Source: Diphasiastrum complanatum
Taxonomy: Eukaryota; Streptophyta; Lycopodiopsida; Lycopodiales; Lycopodiaceae
Length of the DNA: 64,000 bases
NCBI GenBank assembly: GCA_029204225.1
Contig: CM055104.1
Coordinates: forward strand, 21,699,952-21,763,951
Reading direction: 5' to 3'
In this document: in pieces, positions 14,901-27,400 of the stretch
How the letters are laid out: each line of letters starts with the position of its first letter
Position numbering within the stretch: the first letter of the stretch is position 1
Position numbers and translations under genes: made by a program
Notes under the pieces: generated by a model
Database searches by the model: none
Seen by the model: only the letters and a program-made list of their open reading frames with translations
Told to the model about the DNA's origin: nothing

Positions 14901-15416
14901 GAATTGGTCCGATTCGAACCGGCCGATTCAAATCGGCAACCTGTTTGAATCGGTTACCGAACCAAAAAAATTCGAATTGGGCAAAAGAACAAACAATTGT
15001 TCGAATTGGCCGATTCGAATCGGTGCATGCAACATTGGTTCTCACTTGTATTATCCAGAATCTTCAATCCATTTTAATTCTTGCAACTTTGTCACCCTAG
15101 GCCCTCATCTCCTCTCGAGTCCCATGTGTTAACCATATCTATTGTCGGATATCGATTTCTCGCATTCCTCCTATTTTAGTTCTCCCCAAATTCCAATTTG
15201 AATGATGGTTTTTCAAAGTTGATTGCTTGCTATCACGATTCACCATCTCGGTTATTGATTCTTCTCGCATGTGATTCTTTACGCTTGTAGGTACTAGGAG
15301 CTAGGTCTTATTTTAAATGTTTCTTGCTCATTGCTTATTAAGTTATTCGTAACTATTTCCTCTATACTCTAGGGTTTAGTAACTTCAAACTTGTAAGTAA
15401 TAAGTATGCTCTAGAG

Positions 15417-15481
<65 letters not shown>

Positions 15482-18400
15482 TTTCAAGGGTCAACTAAAA
15501 TGACCTCAAAGTCCAACTTGTTACTTAATGTGACATGAATTATTAGAATTCAGCGGACCATAAAACTAAATTGATAAGACTTCAAACACATATTACAAGA
15601 AACAATACTCGAGAGTCAAAATTTAAATTCTCTGAAATTTTAAAATTGATAATCAATGATGATATGATCATAAATAATGCATGTCATGAATCACCGAGTC
15701 GTGGCATGTGCACATAAATTTCATAAAATCAAGAGTCAAGACTCAACTATCAGGAGCTAGGACTTAGCAGTTTCAAGTGAGAACTTAGTATCTACTATCT
15801 AGAACAAGACTCTAGATACTACTAAAAACTATCAGCATCTACAACCCAAGCTTCTATATTCTAAGCTCTTTTGGCTCTAAGCCTCTTTCAAATAGGTGTT
15901 GCCGAGTCTTGTGTATGCTCCTCCTCAACATCAAGGATGAAGTCCTCATCGGATAGAGCTATAGATTTGTTGGATGCAGGGTGCCCTTCATCCTCACCCT
16001 CACCCTCATCCTCATCCTCATCCTCATCCGTATCCTCATCATCACTCTCCTCAGACCCTTCCTTTACATACTCTTCCTCCTTTGAGGACTCTGAATTTGA
16101 TGATGCCTCAGACTCATTGTTGGAGCACAAGAGCTTGTACCCTGTCCTCCCCTTTTACATGATGCTTGTGCTCGGGTGATAGGTCCTACACACAAGGATT
16201 GGTACAAACATATTACTACTCACAGTTAAAAAACATATCTCATTCTATTAGTGACTCCCAGCAGAGCAAGACAATGGCCTAACTTATGTGAGGTGAAAAC
16301 TCTCTCCTATATAGGGAGCCCAAATGTCACCTTATTGTAAGCAAGCACAGATTATTGCGTTCTTTATAAGATTTGTAGCTGAAGCACACCTTATTGGCAT
16401 GCGTTAAGGCAATACAATACAAAAATAAGTAAGTGTTTTATATTATATGAAACAAGCTTGAAGATTATCATGATATCAGCTAGTCTTAGAGCAATAGATT
16501 TAATGCGCAAAAGTTGACAACACTTCATACATATGAAGGTGTCTATGCATTTTTGTAGACTCAAACATCTCCACTTACAATATAAAATATTGACCATGGT
16601 TTTTTACCCCCTCTTGTTCAAAGCTAAAATGCTAATATGCAAAGGATTCTTCTGAACCCTTTGTAGGACAGACTGTGGTATGACATTTTCACAATACAGT
16701 TGGTTGCTTATTGAAGCTGCTAATTGACAGTTCTACAGCTTGGGTGTTAGACCTTTTTAGTATCATTATGGTTCTCTAGGAAAAGTGCTTAGGACGTTTG
16801 AGCCTGACTGGTGATTTCTTTTTTAAGGTTGGATGTTTCTTCATGGGCTGGGTGGGCATTGTGTGGAAAAAAGAAATTACTCACTTTTCCGAGCATCTGG
16901 CTCTTGGGCTTTCAACTGGTCTCATGGGCAGTATCACAACTTTTGCATCTTGGAATCAAGAACTTCTCAATGCTATTACAGCTGGTTATTGGGTTCGTGG
17001 GCTTTGCGGCTTTTTAATTGGTGAGAGCAAGTTTGTTTAGATATGTGCCCCTTACTCTCTCAATTATCTCAATGATTGCATAGTTCATGCATGATGAAGC
17101 ATTTGCAGTCATTTTCTAGGGAGCTTCTTAGTTATGAAGTTTGCATGTGCAATGTTTATCAAAAAGTTTATATCCACCAGAAGAATTGATAGCAAAGATA
17201 ATATGACACTAATGTTTTCATAAGCCCTGAACGTGGCTCTGGGCATCAAATAGTCTCCTCATGCAGTAGGTCACTTGGGAACTATCTTGGAACCAATATT
17301 AATCTGACTTTTTTTTTGTTGTGCCACCAACCTTGTTTTTGCTTGCAGAATAAAAGTCTGTCTCAAGAGCTTACCTTGGTGGATGCCTCAAGACTGCTCT
17401 TGATGAATGATGTTTCACTTTGCTTGCCAGATTTTAAGAAGAATAATAATTCTACGTTATTGCAAGAATGTTGCTGCTGCCTGCAATTCATGAAGGAACA
17501 AGCATTCTTCATTTTGCCTAGTTCTGTGAAATCTCAGTTCTAGGCACTTATGGTCATAGGTAGTCTAACTCATGTGACTCATTTCAACATCGAAGCCAGT
17601 AGGAATTGATGCACCTCAACTAGACCACACTGTACTCGGAACATTCAGTAACCTACATAAATGTACTGCCCTTAATTAATGCTTTAATTTGATACCCATA
17701 TTGCCCACAAAAAAAAAAAATAACATTTCTAAGAAATGCTGCCCAAACCAGAAATGCATTTCAGAAACTCGTTCTGAATGCGTTTTTGGCTGTGTTCCTA
17801 GAAACGCAGTGCAACTATGGTACATACATGCATAGTAGAAAGAAGATTACAATTCAAGCATTCTGGTGTTGTGAACTTTGAAAGTGGAAATGTACGCCAC
17901 ATGCTAATAGTTGAAATCATTTCAAAAGGCACTTGTTCCACAACGGAATTCAATGGATTACAAATGGTATAGAACAAAACATTAATGTAAACTGTTGGAT
18001 ATGAAACATGCATAGAATCATAAGAGCAATTTGAAAAATACTTTAAATAATGTTCTCTTGGACTGTGGTTGCTCCAGGGATCATGTGCTAATGACCCCAA
18101 TGGAGACATTGTAAGTTTGTTTGGCAGTCAATAGGGAGTGTAGAGATGAGGCAAATTATACACGAGCAGTGAAATTGCTACCACTAAATAGTAAATATGC
18201 AGAACCAAACGACCTCTGGCAGCTACTCAGAGCCTCTTATCCGAAAGTCACTTGAGCCAGTCCTAGTCACTTTTTATTTTCTTGTACTTTGAAAGTCCTT
18301 TGTGAATGAGAAAGGGACAAAATTGTAGTTCGGTTCTTATTAAGGGACTGCTTTTGTTGATTGGTGGTTCTAGAAACAACTATCCACAACAAGCTAGTTT

Positions 18401-21400
18401 GGTTCTTTAAATGTTTGGAAGGCTTCGACTCCAGAGCCAAAATATCTGTCATAACATCAAAGCCATGCAACATGAGTCCTCATAGGAGATCAAGGACCAA
18501 TGCGTGGCTGAGGGATCACAAGAAAGATAGTGGTATCTCCCTTTGATCTTATATTACAGAGGGCATTGGAAAATGAAATGCTCCAATGTCTGCACCTCTC
18601 CCAATGTGCATAAATGATAAATCCTTTCCTGGTGTGGAATATTTTGAAAGCGTCTGTTCTCAACATTTAACTGGCGAGATGAGACCCTGAGCTGTCCCAA
18701 AGTAAATATGAGGCCATAAGATAACCCGAGTCCAGGTGGTGAGGCAGTGTCACACCACCAACAACATCCGTCTCAAGGAAATGAGTGCAGTAGAAGTCGA
18801 GCTTTTGACCACTCCTAAACGGTGAAGCCAAACCCTTTGAATGTATGCCTGATAAATGTACCTGCTGATAGATTGATGGGACTCCATTGGAAGCTGAGAT
18901 ATGGAGATACCAAAGGTAGATAAGAAAAAGTGGGTGGCCTAAGAGTACGATGATCAGTGATGACCCTGGTACAGTCCCAGCAACACCTCATAAAGTGTCA
19001 TGCTCCTCAGAACTGTATCTGTGGAGAAGACTCTCACATGGTCTTTGAATAAGTAGGTGTGTGGGATTGAGTCAAAAGCTTTCTTGACGTCAACAAAACA
19101 ACATAAAACCCTCTCTTTTCTGGCCCTAACTTCCTCAATAATGGATCGAAATGTGAATATGTGATCTGATGTGGAATCATGACCTTGAAACCTGCCTGAC
19201 TCATAGTAGGTAGACGTTTGGATTCTACCTATAACTCACAGCCAACTGCAAGCTCGTCCCATAAAGCTTGCCCACAACATAAGCATGATAGTGTGGTAGT
19301 TCTCAAATTTCATGGGGTTAATGATTCATTGAATCGCGATTCAATCTGGATCGAATCGCAATTCTGGTCCAAATCGGAACAGGCTGATTCGAACCTTCGA
19401 ATCGGATTTTCCTGGAAACTCTCTCATGTGACCCACCGACTGCAGTGGGGTCCCGGTATTCGATTTATTTTGTTAGGTCTCTGATCTCCATTGGCGTATC
19501 ACCAGGCGACGATATATTATAGAGATTAGATAGTAGATATTGTAGCTACTAAGCACATTGATTACTCTTGAGTGTTGGACTTTTTATGAGTTACTGCATT
19601 TTTATATTATGTTGGAATCTAGATGGTTGAATGTTGAAATTCAAAGGTTTTGAGTTCATGCCTTTATGATTTCATTGTTATTTGTTTCATGATTCATCTA
19701 TGATTTGACCATAGAACCCATGGTTCTCAGAATCGTGGGTCCTGGGAACCGTGGGGTGAACCGTACCACGGTTCATGAACCGTGGTACGGTTCCTCTATT
19801 TAATTAATTAATTAATTACCAGATGGTCCTCAGATTTCTCATTTCACAGAGTCATTTCAGTTATGAACGTAGCCACGGCTGATCTAGATTTAGTCTATGA
19901 AAGGATCACATAAGCAAGACTTAACCCTAGAAAGCAGGAGAGAGAAAGCGTAAAGAGACTAAAGAAGGAGATCATATGATAAGCCAAGTAACAAATGACA
20001 TAGAATCCCTACTTATAGCCAAGAGGAAGCCCTAAAAGGAAGCTTCCAGTGGCTAGGGCCAAACTGAGAGGGAAAATAGTGCGCCCTCCAAGAAGGCCCC
20101 CACTCTCAGTAATATGACCAAATAACCAATATAGTGAATCATAGGGCCCAAGGCCAATAATATGGTCTAAATGTCAATAATAGGGCCCAAGGCCAACCAT
20201 ATAGTCTAAATGTCAAATAATGAATAAAAAAGGGCCCAAAGCCTGCTTATGCATAAAGTAAAGTAAATGTAAATAGACATGGCGAATGTAATGAGCCGAG
20301 TCCATAACTCTCCCCGACACAAAAATAAGACCCAACTGCCATAAAGGACTGGATCAAGTAACAGCAAGCCCTGGAGGATCAACTGGAACAGCATCTGGTG
20401 TAGTAACAATTGGAGCAACAGCTGATGTAGAGGAATCAATAAGTGCGGCAAGAGCACGAGCCTGATCCGCAAGTGACGGTGTATGATAAAAGACATCAAT
20501 AGGCTCCCATGTGGCCTCCTCAACAGGACGACCATCCCACTGGACTAGGAACTGAATCTGCCGGCGGCGTCGACTATGATGCAAACGCACCTGAAGGATA
20601 GCAGCAGGTAATAAAGGAAAGAGATCCGGTGCAGTAGGAAACTCAGCATCACGAGGAGCATCATCCTCAATAGCAGCACGTAATAAACTGACATGGAATA
20701 TATCACAGGCACGTGTGGAAGCAGGAAGCTGAAGACGATATGTAACTGGACTAAGAACCTCCAATATACAATAAGGCCCATAATAACGTGGTGCAAGCTT
20801 CTCAGTAGAAGCATGGCCCTGAATAAAATGATGACGTGCAAACCGTAGGCGTAGATAAACCATATCACCAACATGAAACTCAACATGACGTTGATGACGA
20901 TCAACTGAAGCCTGATAACGCTGCTGGACCTGTTGCAAATGGGAACTGGCCTGGAGAATAAGCTCGCGAGCACCTGATAGAAATGAAGACAGTGTCACAG
21001 GTGTATCCTCGGGAGGAAGAGGAATACCAGGTAAAAGAGGTGCATAACCATGAGATAATAAAAATGGTGCAACGCCGTGCTGGTACTAATAGAGCTGTTA
21101 TAGCTATACTCTGCCAAACATAAGTGCTGATCCCTATCCTTCCGTGAAGGAGTAACAAAATGGCGCAAATAATCCTCAAGGATCCTGTTAAGGACCTCAG
21201 ACTGCCCATCAGAAGTAGAATGATAAGCAGACCCCATAAAAAGCTGTACATCCAATATACGCATAAGCTCTGTCCAGAACAATGATGTAAAACTTACTAT
21301 CCCGATGAGAAAGGATAGTACGAGGAAACCCATGTAGGCGAAATATCTCTGAAAGGAACAAGCGTGCAGACTGCTCTGCTGTGATAGTACTGCGGACGGG

Positions 21401-24400
21401 TATGAAATGTGCCTGTTTCGAGAACCTGTCAACTACCACCATACATGAATCGTGACCACGACGGGTGCGGGGAAGGCCAATGATGAAGTCCATAGAAATA
21501 TCAGTCCACTGGCAGTGAGGAATAGGCCAACTCTAAAGCAAACCAGCGGACTTAGCACGGGAGTACTTATTACGTAAGCAGAAAGGACAGGTACGAATAA
21601 GTACAACAAGCTCTTTCCTAAGGGATGGCCAATAGAAATGATCCTTAAGACGAGCATAAGACTTCTGAAAACCAAAATGACCCCCAACTGGGGACGAATG
21701 AGCATCCGACAACAACTGAGAACGGATACCCAAAGAACTAGGAATACAAAGAGAACCATAATGATAAAGACGGTGGTCAACAATGGAATAAGCCTGATGA
21801 GGTGAAGACGACATAGGTGGAGCAGAACTATAAACATCACGAAAATCAGAACATGTAAGATAAGCAGATGGAAGATCATCAAACCAGGAAGGGATCGTGG
21901 CAACAAGGGTATTCAATAAAGCAGGAAGTCTAGACAATGCGTTAGCAGCAGTGTTAGCACGACCAGGACGATACAAAATAGAAAAATCAAAAGATTGTAA
22001 AAACTGCAACCAACGAAACTGACGATCACTAAGATCACGCTGGGAGAAGAGATAACATAAGGACTGATGATCAGTAACGATATCAAAAGGAACACGGTAC
22101 AGGTAATGGCGCCACTTCTTAAGAGCATAGATAATGGCAAGAAGCTCCTTCTCATGGACAGAATAACGTTGCTCATAAGAGCGTAAACGACGCGACTCAT
22201 AAGCAATAATACACTGAGACTGACGAAGCAAGGCACCCAAACCAACATTACTAGCATCGGTCTCAACAATAAATTTCTGATCAAATTGTGGTAAACACAG
22301 GACAGCACAACAGCACGACGAAGAGTGTCAAAGGCGAACTGACAATCAGAAGTCCAAACAAAAGCACTAGACTTCTTCAAAAGGGCATGAAGAGGGGCAG
22401 CCACAGTGGCAAAGTGAGGAACAGGACGACGAAGGTGAGTAGCGAGACCAAGAAACATACGAACATGGTGGACATCTGTGGGAACAGGCCAATCAGCGAT
22501 TGCCCGAACCTTATGAGGGTCCAAACGAATACGACCATCACAAATGAGAAATCCTAAAAACTCAATCTCAACAACAGCAAAGGAACACTTAGAAAGTTAG
22601 CAAACAACTGGTGATGAACAAGCAATTGAAAAACAGATGAAAGATGTAACACATGCTCATCAAGAGTCTTACTAAAAACAAGAATATCATCAAAATAAAC
22701 TAAAACACAACGACCAAGGAGAGGACGCATGATGTTATTCAGCACATTCTGGAACGTAGGTGGACCATTAGTAACACCAAAAGGAAGAACACGAAACTCA
22801 TACAAACCAAGATGGGTACGAAACGCAGTCTTGTGTTCGTCCGAAGGATGCATCCTAATCTGGTGATAGCCGGAACGTAAGTCTATCTTAGAGAAAAGAT
22901 GAGAGGTGCCTAACTGGTCAAAAAGATCATCCATGTGAGGAATAGGATACTGGTTACGGATGGTCAACTTATTGAGGGCACGATAATCAATGCAGAGGCG
23001 TTTGGAACCATCTTTCTTACTGACAAGGAGAACAGGGGCACCAAAAGGACTGTGACTAGGAACAATAAGGCCCTGATCTAGTAAAGCAGTAATCTGAAGC
23101 TCAACCTCATCACGCTCAGACTTAGACATACGGTAAGGAGGCCGGGAGGGAGGAGCAGAACCAGGACGCAAATCAATATGGTGGTTCACATCACGTAATG
23201 GTGGTAGCGTCGTAGGTTCTGAAAAGACAAATGCATACTAATGTAATAAGTCAGAGATCACCTGAGGAACAGCTGCTGGAGGAGAGGTAGTCACTGGAGA
23301 ATCTGCTGCAGCACGCTGAACACATAATAAAGCTGCACAATGAGCCTTAGGTAGGCTGCGGATAAACTGCTTCCCGCTGATCAGTTGGAAATCTGCCTGA
23401 GAATCAATACCAGCAAGTGAGTGGGTCACTGCATCATGAACAAATGTCAATGTCTGTTGAGCCAAGTCCAAAGTAACCGCTCCCAATGAAGCAAACCAAT
23501 CAGCACCAAGGATAAGGTCATAGCGCTCCAGAGGAATGATATAAAGATCTGCCTGTCCAGAAAAATCACCAATGCGGTAGGATAATCCCTGAAACATCTG
23601 AGAACTAGGAAATGAGTGAGAACTGGCAACCTCGACTGTGAGAGGCTGTGGAGCGAGAATAGGTGAAGCGCGTATCCGGTTGAGAACATAACTGCTGATA
23701 AAGGAATGAGTGCTGCCGGTATCAACTAAAGCAATATACTCACGACCAGTAATGCGCACACGTAGCCGAATGGAGCGAGGACCGGGGCACCCTGTCTAGG
23801 TAGCATAAGCAAGCTGAGCATGGCAAGTAGCAGGAAGTAATCAGTAGAAGGCTCAGGAGATAGATCAGGCTCATCAGATATATGAATGTAGATATCGGAC
23901 TCATCTGGGGTAGTGCCCTCATGGTAGAAAACAGCAGTAGAAGTAGGCAGGGGCTGGCGGCAATCACGGGCAATGTGGTCAGGACTCTTACAACGAAAGC
24001 AAAGACGCTTCTGCTGAATGTCAGCTGAACTCTGCAGACGTGTAACGTCGGACAAAAGCAGGACGAGGAGGCGGAGGGCGAGGAGCGGGAGAAGTAAGAG
24101 AAGAGGTCGGGACGACAGTGGATGGGGCAGATGGGGCCGGAGATGGTAGAGGTGAAAGAGATGGACGGGGTCGGGAAAAGCGAAAGGGAGCAGGATCATG
24201 GTACTTATGCTGTAAAGTACTAGCAAGGGACATGGCCTCAACAAGTGTGGGTGGACGGAAAGAAGAGACATCGTATCGTAGAGCACCATGAAGTCCAGCA
24301 ATGTAGCGAGAAATAAGCTCGGTGGGCTGAAGATCTGTAAAGAGGTAGGAAAGGTTCATAAATTGATCTGTATAGGAAGAAAGATCACCAGTCTGAGTAA

Positions 24401-27400
24401 GACTACGGAATATATCACGCTGGCGGCTCAGCCACTGAGGGTCAATCATAGCATGACGAAGATCACGACGAAAGGTAGGCCATAACTGGAGACCGTCTCG
24501 ATCAGGGTCAAGTCGGTAGACCCGCCACCAAGTGGCAGCACGTCCATCTAAATGTAAGGCGGCTAACTGGATCTTCTGAGGATCAGTCTTAGGGTAAATC
24601 TGAAAATAAGTATCAAGCTTTGCAAACCAATTCTCTAACAAGTTCCCGTTAGAGGAACCAGAATAGGTGGCAAGCTGTACCCGATCACGAAAATTTCGAG
24701 CAAAATGTGGCTCAGGAGCTAGATGTCGTGGAAATTGTGACTCAGGAGCTGTAGGACGTGGAAAACCGGGTGGTGGGTTAGGTGGAAAATGAGGCCCACC
24801 GCCAAAGGAAGTAGACGAGGATGGAAGTCCAAATGGAGACCCAAATGATGAATGAACAGGGGCTTTGCCAGGTCCATGTGGCTGTAAGGAATCAATCTGT
24901 GACTGCATAGTGGCAAAGCCGGTCTGTAGAGTGGTAAAACCGGTCATCATTTGGTCGAAACGACTACTGAGGAGTGTAAGAGAGTCACGCATATCAGCAA
25001 ACTTTTCATCTAAAGGTCCGGAATGACTCGCAGGTGTAGTGGGTGAGCTAGCCATGAGGAAGAAAAAGTAAGTGAGAAAAGAAATGTGCTAAACAATTGG
25101 ACGAACTGAAGGAGAGGACATAAGTCGTCACAACAGGCACGCCAATGAAAAGACACAATAGAACTTGCGATGTAAGATGAACGGAAAGGACAACTAAGTA
25201 AGAAATACCTCGTAACCGCAACCGAAAGTGAGCTGAAAAATAGCGGCGATATGTCGAGGTACCGGGCAGCCTCCAAAAAAGATGCTAAGGGCCCGACAAC
25301 GTGGAGTAAACGGTGGGTAAAAGTATGGGAAATGGACTATGGGGCTGGAAAGGGAGCAGCCAAGGAAAGGAAGTGATAACAAAAAGGAGGTATGGGCAGC
25401 AAGGAAACAAGGCTGAAAAATCAGAGATCGCCCTTCAAGGGTAAAAAAAAAGTTTGCGATAAAGACGGGGAGCAATCTCGATGCGCGATGAAGTTGGGTG
25501 GGAGTGGCTTTCTAAGCATCTAGGCGTGTTTCTATTGTACGGGGTAGGGTATTGTCCGGGGTAGGGTTGCGAACACAGACAGCAGTGTAGGAGGAGGGTG
25601 AGCTGAAATTGAGGCGGATGTAGGGCGCCAGCTATGGTGGAGTGTGGGCGTCCAAGAGAGGTGGTAAACGGCAAAAAAAAAATGGATCAAAAAGATGGGT
25701 TGGTAGGGCGCTAGGAGTGGTTGATGGAAGGTGGCGAATAGGGGCAGCAAAAAGCGGAAATTTTCAGCAAAGGAAGGAGCAGTAGGGCGCTGGTCAGCAT
25801 CATGAGGGCGCCCAATAGGGCAGCAAATAGGAGGCAGTAGGGCGCCCAAAATAGGGGAGGAAAAAGGCTGAAAATGCAGCAGTAGGCAGCCAGCGAGAGG
25901 GCGCTAGAAATGGGCAGCAAGTGGGCGCCTGTCCTCCTCCGATCCGTCGTGAAAATCTGCAAGACAAGTGTGGAGAAATGCTGAAGATCCGGCTGAAAAA
26001 TGGTGAAGATCCAAGCTGAAGATGGGCGCCCTCCTGTGAGAGAAAAATCTGCTCAATGGAGATGCTCAGGAAAGTGCTCTGATACCAAGTTATGAACGTA
26101 GCCACGGCTGATCTAGATTTAGTCTATGAAAGCATCACATAAGCAAGACTTAACCCTAGAAAGCAGGAGAGAGAAAGCTTAAAGAGACTAAAGAAGGAGA
26201 TCATATCATAAGCCAAGTAACAAATGACACAGAATCCCTACTTATAGCCAAGAGGAAGCCCTAAAAGGAAGCTTCCAGTGGCTAGGGCCAAACTGAGAGG
26301 GAAAATAGTGCGCCCTCCAAGAAGGCCCCGACTCTCAGTAATATGACCAAATAACCAATATAGTGAATCATAGGGCCCAAGGCCAATAATATGGTCTAAA
26401 TGTCAATAATAGGGCCCAAGGCCAACCATATAGTCTAAATGTCAAATAATGAATAAAAAAGGGCCCAAAGCCTGCTTATGCATAAAGTAAAGTAAATGTA
26501 AATGGACATGGCGAATGTAATGATCCGAGTCCATAACTATTTCACAGACACAGATTTCACAGATTTCATAGACAGATTTCACATTTCACTATTTGGACAG
26601 ACTTAAATAGTTTGGCAGATTTCACAGACACAGATTTCTCATTTCACAGACACAGATTTCACAGATTTTACAGACACATATTTCACAGATTTCACAGACA
26701 TTGACACTTTTTTTGGCCTTTTTTTTTGCATATTTTTAGGGGTAGGAACAAAAAAAATTAATTAATTAATTAATTGATTAATTAGTATGGTTCACCACGG
26801 TTCATCCTAAATTTTCTATGGCTTTGACATCACTTTCAAGTATACTATTTTAAAGTTCAAACACTAAACGTATACATAATACATGTCACAGGTGTCAGGT
26901 AACACTAAGTGGTTAATTGTTAAACTATGGAATTTGGAATCTTTAATGCTTATAATTCAATCATGATATCTATTATCGTCAATGCATTATGCAACTATGT
27001 TCTTGGCTTTTTTAAAATCTTGATTCGCCAATTCAAAAATCTTGGGACCGATTTGAAAAGGTCGAATAGGCCAATTCAACCAATTCCGAATAGAAGGAAA
27101 CTTTACATGGGTCACCGCTCTTATGGATGGGATGGATGATATTGTGCACCAAGATGGAGGGAAAACCAGATTGGACGACTTTATTTAGGAGATTGGCTAG
27201 TATGGGGGCGCAGATGCGAAGAGGGAGAATTTGAATGATTTCGGATTGATCTTGATGTGGAAGTTCGTGTGTATAGTGTAGAGGGTAGTAGTGTACTCGT
27301 CCCATCTAGTGAGATTTGATAATAAAGGAGGTGGGGCACATGGTAAGAAATCACGCCAGGAGGCCCAAGAAGAAGAACTAAAAGGTGAAAATCTTTGGAT

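Larger units (their letters stand above)
19859..26538 (-). mobile_element. Nearly complete chromovirus (Ty3/gypsy), recent insertion
   Basis: 6680 bp with two 451-bp LTRs (19859-20309 and 26088-26538) that differ at about seven positions by eye. Target duplication ATTTC at 19854-19858 and 26539-26543. Minus-strand order: LTR, PBS TGGTATCAGAGC directly abutting (26076-26087), gag, zinc knuckle, protease, reverse transcriptase, RNase H, integrase, chromodomain, PPT (20310-20318), LTR. The LTRs begin AGTTATG and end CATAACT instead of TG...CA. Coding regions are broken by about two nonsense codons and several frameshifts. It sits in FEX intron 3 (between the third and fourth visible exons) in antisense orientation. 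Confidence 0.95.

Noticed and set aside
15871-16179. Ser-rich plus-strand frame
   Set aside because: It is the shadow of the TCATCC minisatellite read in the other direction.
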